Positions 37,328 through 49,736 of a DNA stretch of 64,000 nucleotides are shown here, in pieces (the stretch's first letter is position 1; the number at the start of each line of letters is the position of its first letter). The stretch is taken from contig OX246746.1 in assembly GCA_945910005.1 (NCBI GenBank), positions 13,683,726 to 13,747,725 on the forward strand, read 5' to 3'. The position numbers and the translations under genes were made by a program. Source of the DNA: Isoperla grammatica (taxonomy: Eukaryota; Arthropoda; Insecta; Plecoptera; Perlodidae). The notes beneath the pieces are model-generated. The model had not been told where the DNA came from. It ran no database searches and saw only the letters and a program-made list of their open reading frames with translations.

Positions 37328-37580
37328 AGACATGGGCAGTATAGATACATGTATCTAAAGATACATATTGAAAATACATTTGTATTTTGTATTTCGAATA
37401 CCTGTCCCAAATGTCTAAAGATACGTATTTAAAATACATTTTTATTTTGTATTCTGTATTTCAAATACCTGTCCCAAAATGTAGCCTATCTTGTATTTTA
37501 TTTTTTAATACTCATTTCGAAAGTAGTTTGTATCTTTCTACTGCATTTAAAATACCAATCACTTTTTTAGGTGTTCCAAA
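37328..37580. repeat. GTATTTTGTATTT-rich degenerate repeat
   Basis: CTAAAGATACATATT and CTAAAGATACGTATT start a 60-base duplicated unit, each ending AATACCTGTCCCAAA. GGGCAGTATAGATAC near 37334 with repeated TATTTTGTATTT words resembles termini of DNA transposons seen in many animals, but no paired end was found. Confidence 0.5.
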
Positions 37581-38653
37581 ACTAAAATGAAATAAATCAT
37601 ACCAAATTGGAATTTCAAACAACATGTTTTACTTGAAAACACACAGGACCCATTTTAATATAAATTTTTTGTTTAAATTTTCAATAGCGTACACATTAGA
37701 TTGTATGCAGTAAAACCCATTTAATTATAACTGTTACTCTAAATTTGCATCTACTTTTCACGCTAATATTTTTTTATTTTTAATATTTAACAACTACCAT
37801 CGATTTATGTGTTGGTTCATTATAATAAGTTAATTTCCAGTGTTTCATGTTTGGTACCAGTGAGTTATGGTCCTGATTGCCGCCGAGGCTGCCGTCTGCT
37901 CTTTGTAACTGCCAGAGCAGCGTTCACGCATCAGCCAACAATCTAGGGAGAAGCGATGATCTCGAGTTTTTTCTTACGCCGTAGACACTAATAATTACTT
38001 TTTCGCGACTTTTAAAGTAATTTTGTAATTTATAGTAGAAGCAAGTGAAGGGTTTAGAGAGTGGAGGCGGGAGCCTAAGGTTTATAACGTTTTTAATGCA
38101 GCCCAACTGAAAACCCACTAGTAATGTGCGAGGTCGAATCTTAAGTTTTTAAATTTATTGGACCGCCTACGATGAAATAGGATGGGAGAGAAGCGGTATA
38201 AGTTAATCCCCAACTTCACTGGTACCACTTGTGCATATGTTAACAGCTGATGATGTAGAACCATTTCAAATAAAGCACGATTGAGAACTGATTGAGTCAG
38301 GGTTTCGGTTTGTTTTAAAAACAAACATTGTAGATGATGAGAAACGTGCAGTTTTGTTGGTTGCGATTTCAAATATTGGAAATGTAAAAGGGAAATAGAG
38401 GAGATGTCTCAAACTTTGACCCCGCCGAACATAATCAGAAAGCCGCTTGTTGTGAACAGTAGAAACCACATTAAAATACAAAAACGGCCAATGTTAAAAC
38501 CACAAATTCAATTTTTTAGACATATCTTGGAAACTCCACAACATACTGAAAACGTGAAGACCGATGTGGGTTTCGTGAGAACAGCATACATATCTAACAA
38601 TATATTATGAGCAGGGTTGTTACTTTATCTTATTAACTATAAATTTATAACAA
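37581..38653. other. No recognisable feature
   Basis: AT-rich DNA; frames of 64-84 codons on the minus strand (37924-38481) have no recognised family. Confidence 0.4.
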
Positions 38654-38655
38654 TA

Positions 38656-38841
38656 CAGTAGTCTCCCTTTAGTTTAAATTTCAAGGGACCCTAAACACTC
38701 TAATTTAAATTAGAAAATTTTGAATTTAAATAACTTTATCACTATAACCACCATACTAAAATCTTTTGCTGGAACTACGTCGATACTTTGAAACATACAT
38801 GAATTCGAATTAGCCGAGTATGAATTAACGAGGGACTGCTG
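38656..38841. mobile_element. pogo/Tigger-like MITE with TA duplication
   Basis: Left end CAGTAGTCTCCCTTTAGTTT and right end (reverse complement) CAGCAGTCCCTCGTTAATTC are similar. TA flanks each side (38654-38655, 38842-38843). CAGTAGTCCCTCGNTAATTC-type termini with TA targets are typical of pogo-superfamily elements. The 186-bp interior is AT-rich and non-coding. Confidence 0.7.
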
Positions 38842-38843
38842 TA

Positions 38844-40785
38844 TGATAACTATTGACTGGAATATAATATTTCAAACATATTACGTATAGTCGTTAACAA
38901 TTTCCTGTGTGTATAGCGTTCTAAGTTTTTGGTGGCCGGTATTGGCAGTAGCGGGAAAGTACGCGAGCAATAGATATTAGGGAACCACCGTTAAAGCACG
39001 TTCAGAAATAACAAGCTTTGATGATCTATAAAGTGAGGTGAGCGAGCTTCCAGCGTAGCCTATACACGTCTTGGTTCTCCTTGAAGTAATCGCCGTCCAC
39101 AGAGAAACACATAAGCTCTTATGAGCAGACAAGTGGGAGAGCTTACTGAATAATTTAATAAGTTTTCAAAGGAAACTTAGCCATTGAGGTTCGTATCAAA
39201 TATAAATTAGCGTAATGTAATTCTAGTGTTTTAACGTTTGAATACCTTGGAGGGACGTATTGTGTACACCACACTTGACGAAACGAGCGATATAGGCAAG
39301 AACATACGACATAGGAGCCGGTGGTGAAAACCATTGTGATTGCTGCATTCAAAGCGGTTTTCTTCATGACAATCCGTCTGGAAACCACTGCAAATATTTC
39401 AAACGGAAACCTATTTCATGTTAATTTATTTCGGCATTTTTATATTGTATTCAGATAGCTCACGGCTAAATCAACAGTCCCAAGATTGCCAACTTTCTAT
39501 ACTTTACTTGTAATCGTCTGGTTCACTATAATATGGCAAGAAAAAGTGGTCGTTCTGAGCTGGTTTGCGAGATACCTTGTTTCAAATTTCACGATTTTCG
39601 TGATTTTATACTATTGTATTGGAAATAGTAACATGAAACTAAAAACAAATATGACCCATACCCTGTACAATATTTTAAAAGTTTCATTTCGAAAACCACG
39701 TGAAAATACAAATAATGATTTGCATCATTAAATTAATAATTATTGTATAAAATTATTTTTTGTTACTTCTTATAGAAACAAAATTGCACCGATTACTCAA
39801 CGTTTTGTACATGCCAAACATATTGTACGAATAAAATAATTCTACACCAATTTTAACAGACATTCGCAAGTTTTGAGAATAACAATCGATTTTTTTCATG
39901 TTTTTGTTATACTGTTTGCAACGCGTAAACGAGTTCATTGTTATACACATTTGCGACGTGTTACTCCTCAGGAAACGTATGTTTATTTGAAAAGTAACAT
40001 ACATTTCCAACAGTAAAATGTGATTATATTGTAGTTATAAAATATGTGGATTACAACAAGTTAGTATAAATATGTTACAACGGTTTAGTATGTAAACTAA
40101 GCTGTTAATTTTACAAAAAGCTCAAATTAATCATTTAAATGCTTTCTCTATCTTCATATCCATACGATTTATTAATCCATACAATTTAATGACGTGTTTA
40201 CTAGTTATATTTCATTTTCTTGTTGGCTCAGTTTTTTGAGGTCTGGTTGTTTTGCGCTGCAGACTTTCTGAGTGCTTTGTTTGCATCGAGCTTCTTTCTG
40301 CCAATCCAAATCCCCAATATCAATCAATTAATGGGGGTAATCAGGCTTGCTGCACAAGGACTCATTTCAACTTCAACAGAACAAACAATGTTTGGAATTT
40401 TCTTTAAAATCTGTTCGTAATTGATTGAAATAAAATGATGTTTCTTGAAAACTGCATGAACTTACAGAACACGTCAATTGACATGATTAATGGATATACA
40501 ATATACAAATGGTCATATCTCGCCACCAATTACGAATATAAAACGTGTTCCGTTCCGCTAAGTGAAACAAACACATTTAATTAAACAAAGTGTATCTTTA
40601 TATCTAAATCCACACTGCAAAAGAAACGTCCGTACATACTGGATTCAACAGGAAATTGAAACGTTGTCAGAAAGTTTTCTTGTACTTCAGCAAACCTGTG
40701 CGTATTATGAAGCCCCCCAGAAATTGAAAACATTACTTAATTAAAATGAAAGCGTAGATTTGTATAGACCGACTGCCTTGTCTTC
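38844..40785. other. No recognisable feature
   Basis: AT-rich DNA without identified genes or repeats. Confidence 0.45.
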
Positions 40786-40786
40786 A

Positions 40787-41370
40787 CAAGTTCTTGTAAA
40801 TACGGATCGATTTATTCTTATTATTCTTTTTATGACTAGAGGTCCTTGTAATGACGGATCAACTTATTCTTCTTATGACTACAGGTCTTGTAAATATACG
40901 GATCGACTTATTCTTCTTATGACTAGAGGTCCTTGTAATGACAGATCGACTTATTCTTTTTATGACTAGAGGTCCTTGTAATGACAGATCGACTTATTCT
41001 TCTTATGACTATTGGTTCATGTAAATACGGATCGACTTATTCTTGTTATGACTATACACATTCTTTTAATGACTGATCGACTTCTTTCTGTGTCATAATT
41101 AGGTTTTTGAATAGACTGATCGACTTCTTTGTCTTATGAATTGTATTGACATGTCAACTTCTTTGTCTTATGACAAGGTTCTTGTATTGACATGTCGATT
41201 TCTTGTTTTTTATAAGTTTTTTGTAGAGACGCGTAAAATTCATTGTGGGTCATGATTAGGTTCTTATTCTTATTTAGGTGGTTTCTCTTCTTTTTGTGTC
41301 ATGCTTATGTTCCTATTTACGGGTCGACTTGTTTGTGTTTCATGACTAGACTTCGTTTGTACAGACCGTG
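40787..41370. repeat. Degenerate tandem array, ~10 x 50-60 bp
   Basis: Units combine CTTGTAA(A/T), a (GA)TCGACTT core, TTCTTCTTATGACTA and AGAGGTCCTTG. Identity is high at 40840-41000 and fades to the right. An older array than the 82- and 97-bp ones. Confidence 0.85.
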
Positions 41371-41435
41371 ATGGTGTGTGTAGCAAAGACCGGAGTTAAC
41401 GCGCAACCATGGAAGCCTTTGGTTCAACTAACTAA

Positions 41436-41734
41436 AGGTCTCTCACACCAAAAAGTAAGATAGTGTCAGGGGAGTCAGGACCGCCCACAATTAGTTTCCA
41501 GCTTAACAAGTGAGAATCACTAACGTTTTTCCCGATTATCTAGTACAATTTGGTAGCGTTAAGTTTTTTGACGGAAACCTGCTTGCACGTTTTCTTGTGC
41601 GTTACCGTCGAAAAACTTACCGCAACCAAATTGTACTAGATAATCGAGAAAAACGTCAGTGATTCGCGCTTGTTAAGTTGGAAACTAATTGTGGGCGGTC
41701 CTGTTACTATCTTATTTCTTGCTGAGAGAGACCT
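41436..41734. mobile_element. 299-bp foldback element
   Basis: Near-complete hairpin: AGGTCTCTC at 41436 pairs with GAGAGACCT ending 41734. The arms, about 140 bp, share GACCGCCCACAATTAGTTTC, CTAGTACAATTTGGT and AAGTTTTT-GACGG words as reverse complements. The left arm has a 9-base insertion (GGGGAGTCA). The centre is about 15 bases. No coding potential; no clear target duplication. Confidence 0.8.
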
Positions 41735-42329
41735 ATAACACAGCTATCTATCTTTGCCGCGCACTTAGCTTGTTTACACTGTACATCGTACTTTCTGCCC
41801 TTTGGAATAGCGTCAATGACGCGCCACGCTATTCTGTAATATATAGTGAGGCCACAATAATGGACACACACAAGTTGTATGCCAAAAGTCTCCTTAAATT
41901 TGTGCATTCAAATCTAAACAGCTTTAAAAAAATATCACGTTCAGTCACAAGCTGGAGAACAAAATAAAACACTTTTTTGTATAGTATAGTCGATGGTGTT
42001 TGGAGCCTACAGGGTTAATTTAGTCGCTTTAAATTAAAGTCCCCTACTGAAAATCAGTTTCGTTACTGAGTGGGTAGACTCTAAATGTGAGTTTATTTAT
42101 TTATTTATTTTTGTAATTCCCGAAGTGAACAAAACCAATAAATGTTTCTCCAGTGACAACTTTGTGATTTCTGCTTGTGAGTCTGAACTCTAGATATTGT
42201 TGAATTGTATTAAATTAGATGTTTACGTGGACTGATCGGACGATGGATGAGAAAACGATGGTTATCGTTTTATCAATGAATGTTGAAGTGCTTAACGAAG
42301 GAAAAGAATTGCAGAGCAACAAGAGAGTA

Positions 42330-42722
42330 GGAATGGAATGGAATGGAATGGAAGTCAACTTGGCGTTGTTGTATATTTATTAACTGGCTCAGTTAGCAAT
42401 TTTTTACAACAATTACAATTATTAGTACAATATATTACAATTACAATAATTACATAATATAATATATACATAAATGAACAAAATTACTTAATTAATCATA
42501 TCCTGAATAAATTCACACAATGAGTACACTAAATACTAAATCTTTACCTAGCTAAATCTAACACTGTAGCCTCACGTCCTATTTTTGAAGATCCAGCTTT
42601 TGCATTTATTTCTGAACAAGGCCATACTTTTTATTTGTTTAATATCCATTGGTAAGCTGTCATACTCTTTTAACCCTGCATTTATTTGTGCACTGCTGTT
42701 GTGGCTGGCTATACGTGCCAGT
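42330..42722 (-). mobile_element. LINE 3' end: reverse-transcriptase C-terminus and UTR
   Basis: On the minus strand a frame entering at about 42715 and stopping at 42572-42574 encodes QINAGLKEYDSLPMDIKQIK followed by SMALFRNKCKSWIFKNRT. 'SLP-x-x-IK ... LF-x-x-K-x-K-x-W' immediately before the stop is the common C-terminus of Jockey/CR1-like LINE proteins. The UTR includes the part shared with 4389-4506 and ends near a (GGAAT)n tail at 42330-42350. The upstream protein is missing at 42722, so this is a dead 5'-truncated copy. Confidence 0.65.
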
Positions 42723-42835
42723 TGATCGACTTTTGAAATGATCGACGTCTCAAATGATCGACATGGATCGACATTTCTATCAATTGAGCTGTCAATAAAA
42801 TGAGAAGTCGATCATTCGAGACATCGGGCAAATAA
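42722..42835. repeat. ATGATCGAC short repeats
   Basis: GATCGAC words recur at 5-25-base spacing, with an inverted GTCGATCATTCGAGACATCG. A small degenerate repeat cluster abutting the LINE. Confidence 0.55.
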
Positions 42836-42940
42836 ACTCCATAGCGATCTGTGTCAGTCAAGTGAGAAGTGTTTTAAATATATCCCGTTTAGGCTGACAA
42901 TTCTTGAAGGTTTTTGTGAGTTGATGTCTGCATCACTCCA

Positions 42941-43135
42941 GGGGGCTATTCCTGAGAGTTATCATGGTGACAATACTCTTACTCACTTTCAGTGATATCT
43001 ACATTTTATCATTTGCTATTGGCTGATTGAGTGTTTTCCACGCGGTCCGCCACAGCAATCAGCCAATAGCAAGTGATAACCAGGTAGGTATCACTTTAAA
43101 AGTTAGTATTGCCAACTTTCAGCAATAGTCCCCTA
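42941..43135. mobile_element. MITE with ~90-bp inverted arms
   Basis: GGGGGCTATTCCTGAGAGTT pairs with the reverse complement of the right end (GGGGACTATTGCTGAAAGTT). The inner arms include TTGCTATTGGCTGATTG and CAATCAGCCAATAGCAA. The target duplication is unclear and the arms have diverged by about 20 percent. Confidence 0.7.
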
Positions 43136-44650
43136 GGTGCACATAAGTATGTTGTAGGTTGCGGTAAACAGCACCCGTCACTCAGTCGGTATCCAGCTTC
43201 CACACGAATCTTCGTTATTGGGCGTATGTACATCGAATTAGGCTCAACCTTCTTTTGTCGACGACAAATGTAAAGCGTGGGAGATCTTTCAAGCTATGAC
43301 CACAGCCTCACGACGTTACTGTAGTGTTACGCCTTAAAGAGAGGTTGGAACTCAAATATATGTAGTAAAGGTAGAAAAATAGTTAAGTATGACTTCGAGT
43401 TATCAATTGTTTTTTTAATCAATCTTTAAAATATTATCGGCGCTAAAATATGTCCAGTGTGGCAAAAAATCGGTTCACAAAACGAACTATTCTATGAGTA
43501 TGTGTGTCCTGCAAATTAACTCTTTTCTATTTTGTTTTGGTAATTACTTGATTGAAGCTTGATTGAAAACGGAGCTGGTTGGAAGACCATTAAATACATT
43601 TTGTGTGTGTTGGTAATATCATTTTAAACGAGCTGTTAAACAAACGATTGAGCAATAGCCAATATCACGGCTCTCAATGCGTTCTATTCATTTATAACAG
43701 TATATCAAACACATTAGTATACCTTATCATGAAACTCGATTCATAACTGAAACGAAACGTTTGTGAAGAAAGTTCCGTTTGTGATAAGAATAGCATTTAT
43801 CAACACAATAGGTGAATGTGATGTATCTAATTCGCCCACGAAAATCAAAAGAAGCTCTCCCATGTAGACCTGCTGAACAACTGAGCTATACAAATCGCCT
43901 CGCCAAGAATTATCGCCTATTCTCTATACTTTTTACAACATTTATACACGTCGAGTTTTAGCAGCGATGCAAAAACTACCGTTTTGTCAGGGAGCTAAAA
44001 GCGCTCGAGCTTTGTCGTGGGCTATGTGAAGCCACCAGCAAATATAAATCAGAGTATGGAACAGAATGCCGTTACTTTTCATGTGCCCTCGCTTTATTCA
44101 TTTTTATTTTCAATCGAATTTATGAATCATTAAATTACATTACTAGATGAGGAACAACACCCAGCAACCATATTGAGAGACAAGAGTAAGAGAGGTTTAC
44201 AAGTCTCATACTGACAGTGACAGAATAGCCGGGTGTAATATTAACATAACTTAATTGTCTACTTCCATCTACTTGAAACTTGTCCACTACTGTTTATTTA
44301 CGACTGTATGCTGGATACCAGGAAACCACAAACACAGCGAGCTTAACTTATAAGGCTGTACACTCTACGCGAATCGAAATACTGTCTTAACGAGCTTCTG
44401 AAAAAACGCCAGGAATCGTTGATGGTCGTTGAAACAGCGTGCATTACAGGTACGTCGGATACATAGGTACTGAAATCAGTACGAGAATATAGGATGGTTG
44501 TAAAAGCCACTGTGTTAATCACTAACCTCAAAGGAAGCGATGTTATTGTGTAGATATTGATGTTAATCATTCCCATTATTCAAGAAAGCATTCACCTCCT
44601 CGGCCGGTACCGACAGCTACGGATAAATAAATTGACCACTACGGATACAG
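43136..44650. other. No recognisable feature
   Basis: AT-rich DNA; a 77-codon minus frame at 44343-44576 has no recognised family. Confidence 0.45.
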
Positions 44651-44652
44651 GC

Positions 44653-44730
44653 TAAGGGCTCAAACCCTCGCTCAAACGCACTACGCGGCCAGGCCGCGCG
44701 GCCTGGCCGCGTAGTGCGCGGGAGCCCTAA
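44653..44730. mobile_element. 72-bp mini-element: perfect 42-bp palindrome with TAA duplication
   Basis: TAA flanks both sides (44653-44655, 44728-44730). The ends are GGGCTC and GAGCCC. 44677-44718 is a perfect palindrome of two 21-base arms (CGCACTACGCGGCCAGGCCGC and its complement), extremely GC-rich. TAA duplication suggests PIF/Harbinger-type mobilisation. Confidence 0.7.
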
Positions 44731-44734
44731 CTCT

Positions 44735-45410
44735 ATCCGTATCTTACAGCTAACCCTGTATAGGCGAACTTCCTCTTTTTTGTAATTGTGTGTCACCGAA
44801 TCGTCTTTCGCTGGAGATTTTAGAGATGACTGACTTGTACAACTTTCAACAAAGAATGCGACGGCGAAGTGTAGCCCTTTCAGGTTAATGACAGGCAGGG
44901 TGCTATAGTTAGGTTGGAACCAGGTATAGTTACCGTGGAAGGAACAACTTGCTTCCTGGTGTGCAATGTGCAACATCAACATCGTGTATCGTTGGTACTG
45001 AGAGCAAGCTGGCTGGCTGTTGATGTCGACCACAAATGGTTCAATAAACATGGTTTGAGTCAATGGAACATCCGGTCACGCCGGAAGAGGATTGCATTGA
45101 TGTTTGTCATAACATACATCATCAATGCGTTCAACAACTCGCTCAAAATGTGTTTCAAGCGATCTGGTATCACATATACAATCCGCGATGCTTGTTTAAC
45201 AATTAGCTTACGTTGTAACATTACTCATCCGTGTTTGCACTGTTTGTGCGCATACTAAATCGGTCTCAGATCCCCGAAATCGTTCTGAATACTGTACTAT
45301 GGTGTACTTTACAGTGTAAACAACGTACTGGAACATTAGAAATCACAAGTTACTTGGCAATTCGTATGCGAATATAGGATTAAAGGCTCTTTATATTGAG
45401 GCTGTTTGTT
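44735..45410. other. Unassigned
   Basis: The minus frame 44617-45063 (148 codons) runs through the palindrome above and shows no family motif; the plus frame 44914-45258 overlaps it. Probably non-coding. Confidence 0.35.
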
Positions 45411-45413
45411 TAC

Positions 45414-45785
45414 CAACCTTGAGGAACACCCTATTTCCGATTTTTCTGCTAAAATTGCTTTAAAATGTTTTTCTATTGTCCCAAAAGAAAATCAAAATAT
45501 GACATCTTTTAGAGAATTTAATACTCGTCATTCGTATGAATGTTTTTCTTTTACAATAAACATTTCCTTTTTGCAGATGTTCTTAATTAGATGCGAAAGG
45601 TGTCCAGCATCTTCACAGTATAACAGGTAATTAAGAACATCTGACAAACGGAAATATTGCCTAGAAGAAAGAGGCATTCATAAGAAAAAACATTAAAGTT
45701 TAAAAAAGATGGCATATTTTTATTTACATTTGGTACAATTAAAACACATTTTAAGTCAATTTTAACAGACCGAAATCGGCATTTC
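45414..45785. mobile_element. Palindromic MITE, family M2, copy 3
   Basis: Left end ACCTTGAGGAACACCCTATT; right end TTAACAGACCGAAATCGGCA. The inner words TCCCAAAAGAAAATCAAAAT, GCAGATGTTCTTAATTAG and AGGTGTCCAGCAT follow copy 1 order and orientation. Confidence 0.8.
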
Positions 45786-46345
45786 CACAGGCTGGGTGGA
45801 CACACAGTTGTTTTCAACTTAGTGTTTATTCTGAATGGAACGGGCACGTGTACGCTACATGTTATGATTATAATCATCATACCATCAAACATACGACCGA
45901 TGGAAGTTCTGATTATGATCCCTAAAACACACCCTTTTAAACCCATTGGAAGTCAATTCGATAGCACTAGATATAGTTGCCTTTGACTAGATTTTATCCC
46001 GTGTAATTATCAAGTTCTTGATTGAAGTGAACTTTGTATTTGCTGTAAGAGAGAAGTCATATTAATCACTGTCAGCCATCGTTTTATAGTTCACCGTTTG
46101 CTATTTCATAAGCGTGTAATAATTATAATATTCAAGGTTGGTTTGAGAACGGAACCTGCATGCAGACGGCAGCGACAGCAGACCAGACTTGACGTGAATA
46201 ATGCAATGGAGCTTTAACTCACTGTGTATATTGATGAGTGAAAAGTTTGTCGCAACGCCACCCTCCACCACTCACTGGTCACCGGGTACTCATGCACTCA
46301 TGCAGCTTTCTAGTATCAAGCAGAACAGCACAGTTCCTTGAATTT
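45786..46345. other. No recognisable feature
   Basis: AT-rich DNA between M2 copy 3 and a SINE; nothing identified. Confidence 0.4.
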
Positions 46346-46349
46346 TTTA

Positions 46350-46618
46350 CCGATAGAGGTGGCTCAGCGGTAAGATGCTATACTCATAATTCGGGAGGAC
46401 GCCGGTTCTATTACGGTCATCGGCAATCCTGACTGAAGTTTTTTCCAGAGGTTTTCCTCAGTCGTAAAGGCGAATGCTGGGATTGACTCCTACTATTAGC
46501 CGTCGGACATTCCTTCCCAGCTATCCAAACACCCTATGAATGTGGTAGTCACCTGAAGAAAGGACATCAGATAAAGCTGGTGTGCACCCTATAACGGGTA
46601 TTCCTACGAAAAATTATG
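46350..46618 (+). mobile_element. SINE family A, largely complete copy
   Basis: CCGATAGAGGTGGCTCAGCGG starts the head; the B box is weakened to GGTTCTATTAC. The body follows family A through TCCTTCCCAGCTATCC, GTAGTCACCTGAAGA and CGGGTATTCCTAC, ending AAAAATTATG. Possible imperfect duplications TTGAATTTTTTAC and ATGAACTTTAC flank it. Confidence 0.8.
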
Positions 46619-46619
46619 A

Positions 46620-49220
46620 ACTTTACTGTATTTTTCCACGAATATTTATGTAAAATAGAATGAAAAGGAACTTTATTTGTAAACGGGAAAACAGCGTTTG
46701 CTCTGCTACCTAATCAATGTGGATTACAGACGCAGATGGAAAAATATTATGCTGGATACAATAAATACCTGTTACATGTTAATTGTGCCGCATGCATACA
46801 TCCATGGATTTATATTAACGCATTAACTCATAGGGAAAATAAAAAAACATATACTTCAAAGCTTAACGAGGTATAAAAATTCAAATGATAATTTTGTGAA
46901 AAACAAAATTAAAATACGCATCGGAGACAATGTTACTGTATAGGCTGCCGTTAGTTTGAACTTTCAATAAAATACTGCAACGTTGTTAACAATGCTTATG
47001 TTTTAGATTGAGCAGTTCTCAATAAATATCGGTTCACAAAACAAGCCAAAAGCATCATGGCGTTTACACACTTTCCAAAGATTTAACATTTAATTAAACC
47101 ATTGCAAAGTGAGTGCATGCTTATATCTAAAATTCTTAGCCCAGCCAATCAGAGGCGACGTTTTATAAATCGGGCCAATGGGAGCGATCCTAAGTAAAAT
47201 AGGAAAATACGTGATAGGAACTTAATGTTAAATCTTAAATCTTAGAGAAGTGTGTAAACCTACATTAAATAATAGCGGAGACACAATTGAATCAGAATCA
47301 AAAGACGGTGAATGATACGTACAGGCCCATCTATATATTTGACCGGCTGTGAGCGCCGGATGTTAGTTACTTGTTGGAGGGTTCAAGATGTTGCCTGTCC
47401 ATTAGGTATAATCATATTTCCTCGCACTCTTCCCGAGCAAGCAGACGGACTGACCTGAAAGCGCAACGCGATAGGACGGGACGATTCACGTGAACTAGGT
47501 TTGTTACAACACCATCACTCATTTCCATTGTGATTCAGACTAAACATCCACACGACATCGCTAATCGTTCGGCTCACGGCAAGTTGGGCGCACGTAACTC
47601 GTTGACACCTGTCGCGGCTACGACAAGTCTCGGCATGCAATCGTAACGTGTCGCATTGTTGCCAGAATTGCACATCCTAATTATTGTACACCACACTTTT
47701 TGCTAAAAATGTATTAATTAAACTATTCCTCTGTCCTCATATTCAAGTTTTTATTTTTTTTGAAACATATTTACAACTGTTCCGCGCAGCTATTCGTCAC
47801 TCCACAGTAAATACTGTCTTCGACAGCCAATAAATAGATTCAAAACCGCGGTCTGGAGCGAAAAAGAACCCATTTTGAAGTTTTTAGCAACACATTTTTC
47901 AGTTTTATTCCATTAAAACTGTTTATTTGTTTGTTCATTTTGTTGAAGATATAGATATACTGTACGTTTTCAATAAAATTTTGATAAATGGTATAAAATT
48001 ATTTTACATTTTGCCTATGTGGTAAGAGTAGGACATACTGTTTTATGAAGGTGGTAATTATTGTACGTTTTTGGTAATTATTACACGTCTGGCAACACTG
48101 TAAGGTGGCGATACTACTGAACACATTCCTCTCGATGTAAACATTTGCTTGTGATTATTTAATATCGTAGCAGGGCCCTGTATACGGCCTCTGCACCTGA
48201 TCTGAGCGGATACAAACACGAGAGAACCCGCAGTGTATCCGGGGAGTGTAATTAAATTCAATGCTAAACTGTGTTCAATTTCCCCTTGATTGAACATTTG
48301 ACATTTGAACAAAGACAATTAAATTACACCACCGTTCCACATATATTTTGTTGTTAAATATGCATTATCATTGGGAATGACAAGTATGAATAGCAATTGA
48401 TGGAATTAGCATGAACAGCGTGTGCAGCTTCTGATAATTGCTGCAATGCCAGCGACTAAACAAAAACCACTTGCGTCTACTACTATTTGATTGTATGGAT
48501 TTTGTCAAATGAAAATTGAAAATAAGTGTTGTGTTGTGAGCCACAACATTACACAGCATAACATTGTTTGATTGGTCTGTTGGTCTTCATTTCCTTTTTC
48601 GTCTTTGCTTTGATTATAGGCCTATGTATAATGATTTCATTACCAAATGTTATTGTTATTATGTATTTTTAGGCCTATCATTTAATCCTTATTCTATAAA
48701 TATAATGCGATAATAATGGTTATGACAATAAAAATAATAAATAACACATACAAATTTAATTTAATATTATAATAATAATGTTAATTATTATTTATTTATT
48801 TATTTATTCTTTTTTTATTATTATATTATTATTACGGTTTTTGGGTCATTGTTCCGCGTCCGATTAAAGTGATTAATTAAGAAACACACGTGTAATATGG
48901 AACACGTGATATATCTCCATCGCCACCAGTGTTGTTGTCGGCATTGTTTTGACAATGGCGCCGGAGCGTCAAGTGTGTGTATTGATCACTTTAATTGTAC
49001 GTGACACAATGCCCCGAAAACAGTGTAATGTGGGATAACCACGGGTCGCGAAAACCTTCTATTCTTCATGTGTATGCATCATGCAGGCCTGGATGGTTCC
49101 CTCAACTCAAGGGTACAAGACAAGAGCCCCCGAGCCCCCCTAGAGAAAACTGAGCTCCGGTGCCCTGCAGGGGCGACAGCCTATTCGAGCTGGTTACATG
49201 TGGACTATAGAAGCCCTTCT
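46620..49220. other. No clear feature; AT-rich simple sequence at 48640-48835
   Basis: Unique-looking AT-rich DNA. 48700-48835 is dominated by AAT/TTA/TTAT words without a regular period. No gene or SINE recognised. Confidence 0.45.
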
Positions 49221-49227
49221 CTAATTA

Positions 49228-49736
49228 GGGTGTGTTCCAACTTGTTTTTTGCCCACTATCCACTACACACTCACTAAACGGTAACAGCTTTGGGTACCCC
49301 CAACACTAAGTTTATTGTTGTCAATCATCTAATGGAAATAAATACGATAATAATACCTGCACTCACATTCAATACCTGATTGGGTAGTTTCCTAACCAAA
49401 AGTATCAGCTGGTATCAACCATCTTGGTTTAGTGGATTAGTCAGTGTCTTAGTGTACACTTCCGGCCACTACCCACTACCCACTAGCTGACTAAAAGGCA
49501 TTGGTCGCCTGCTTGTGATGTCACTATCTTTTGATGTGTAACTAAGCTTAGGGCCGGTATTTCAATGTCCAGTTAAAATCTACTTTTCAGTTAAATTGTT
49601 TTCTCCATGACAACGGCCAATAGAAATACACCAAACTTGGTTTAAGGGTGACAGTTAAATTTACTTAACACTTTAACTGGACATTGAAGTTAGAGGCATT
49701 AGTCGACTAGCGAAAACTGCAAGTTGGAACACACCC
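49228..49736. mobile_element. Outer MITE with 18-bp TIRs, interrupted by a second MITE
   Basis: GGGTGTGTTCCAACTTG at 49228 and its reverse complement ending at 49736 are perfect over about 17 bases. The flanking trinucleotides are TTA and TGA, compatible with a decayed PIF/Harbinger TWA duplication. The interior has CCCACTATCCACTAC-type short repeats and no protein frame. Confidence 0.6.
49552..49689. mobile_element. Inner Harbinger-like MITE with TTA duplication
   Basis: Left end GGGCCGGTATTTCAATGTCC; right end (reverse complement) CTTCAATGTCCAGTTAAAG. TTA flanks both sides (49549-49551, 49690-49692). The arms also share CAGTTAAAT words. It sits inside the 49228-49736 element. Confidence 0.65.

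Noticed and set aside
37328..37580. Complete DNA transposon
   Set aside because: Terminal-like words were seen on one side only; no inverted partner or target duplication.
44617..45063. 148-codon minus-strand frame as a gene
   Set aside because: It runs through the perfect palindrome of a MITE and has no recognisable domain.
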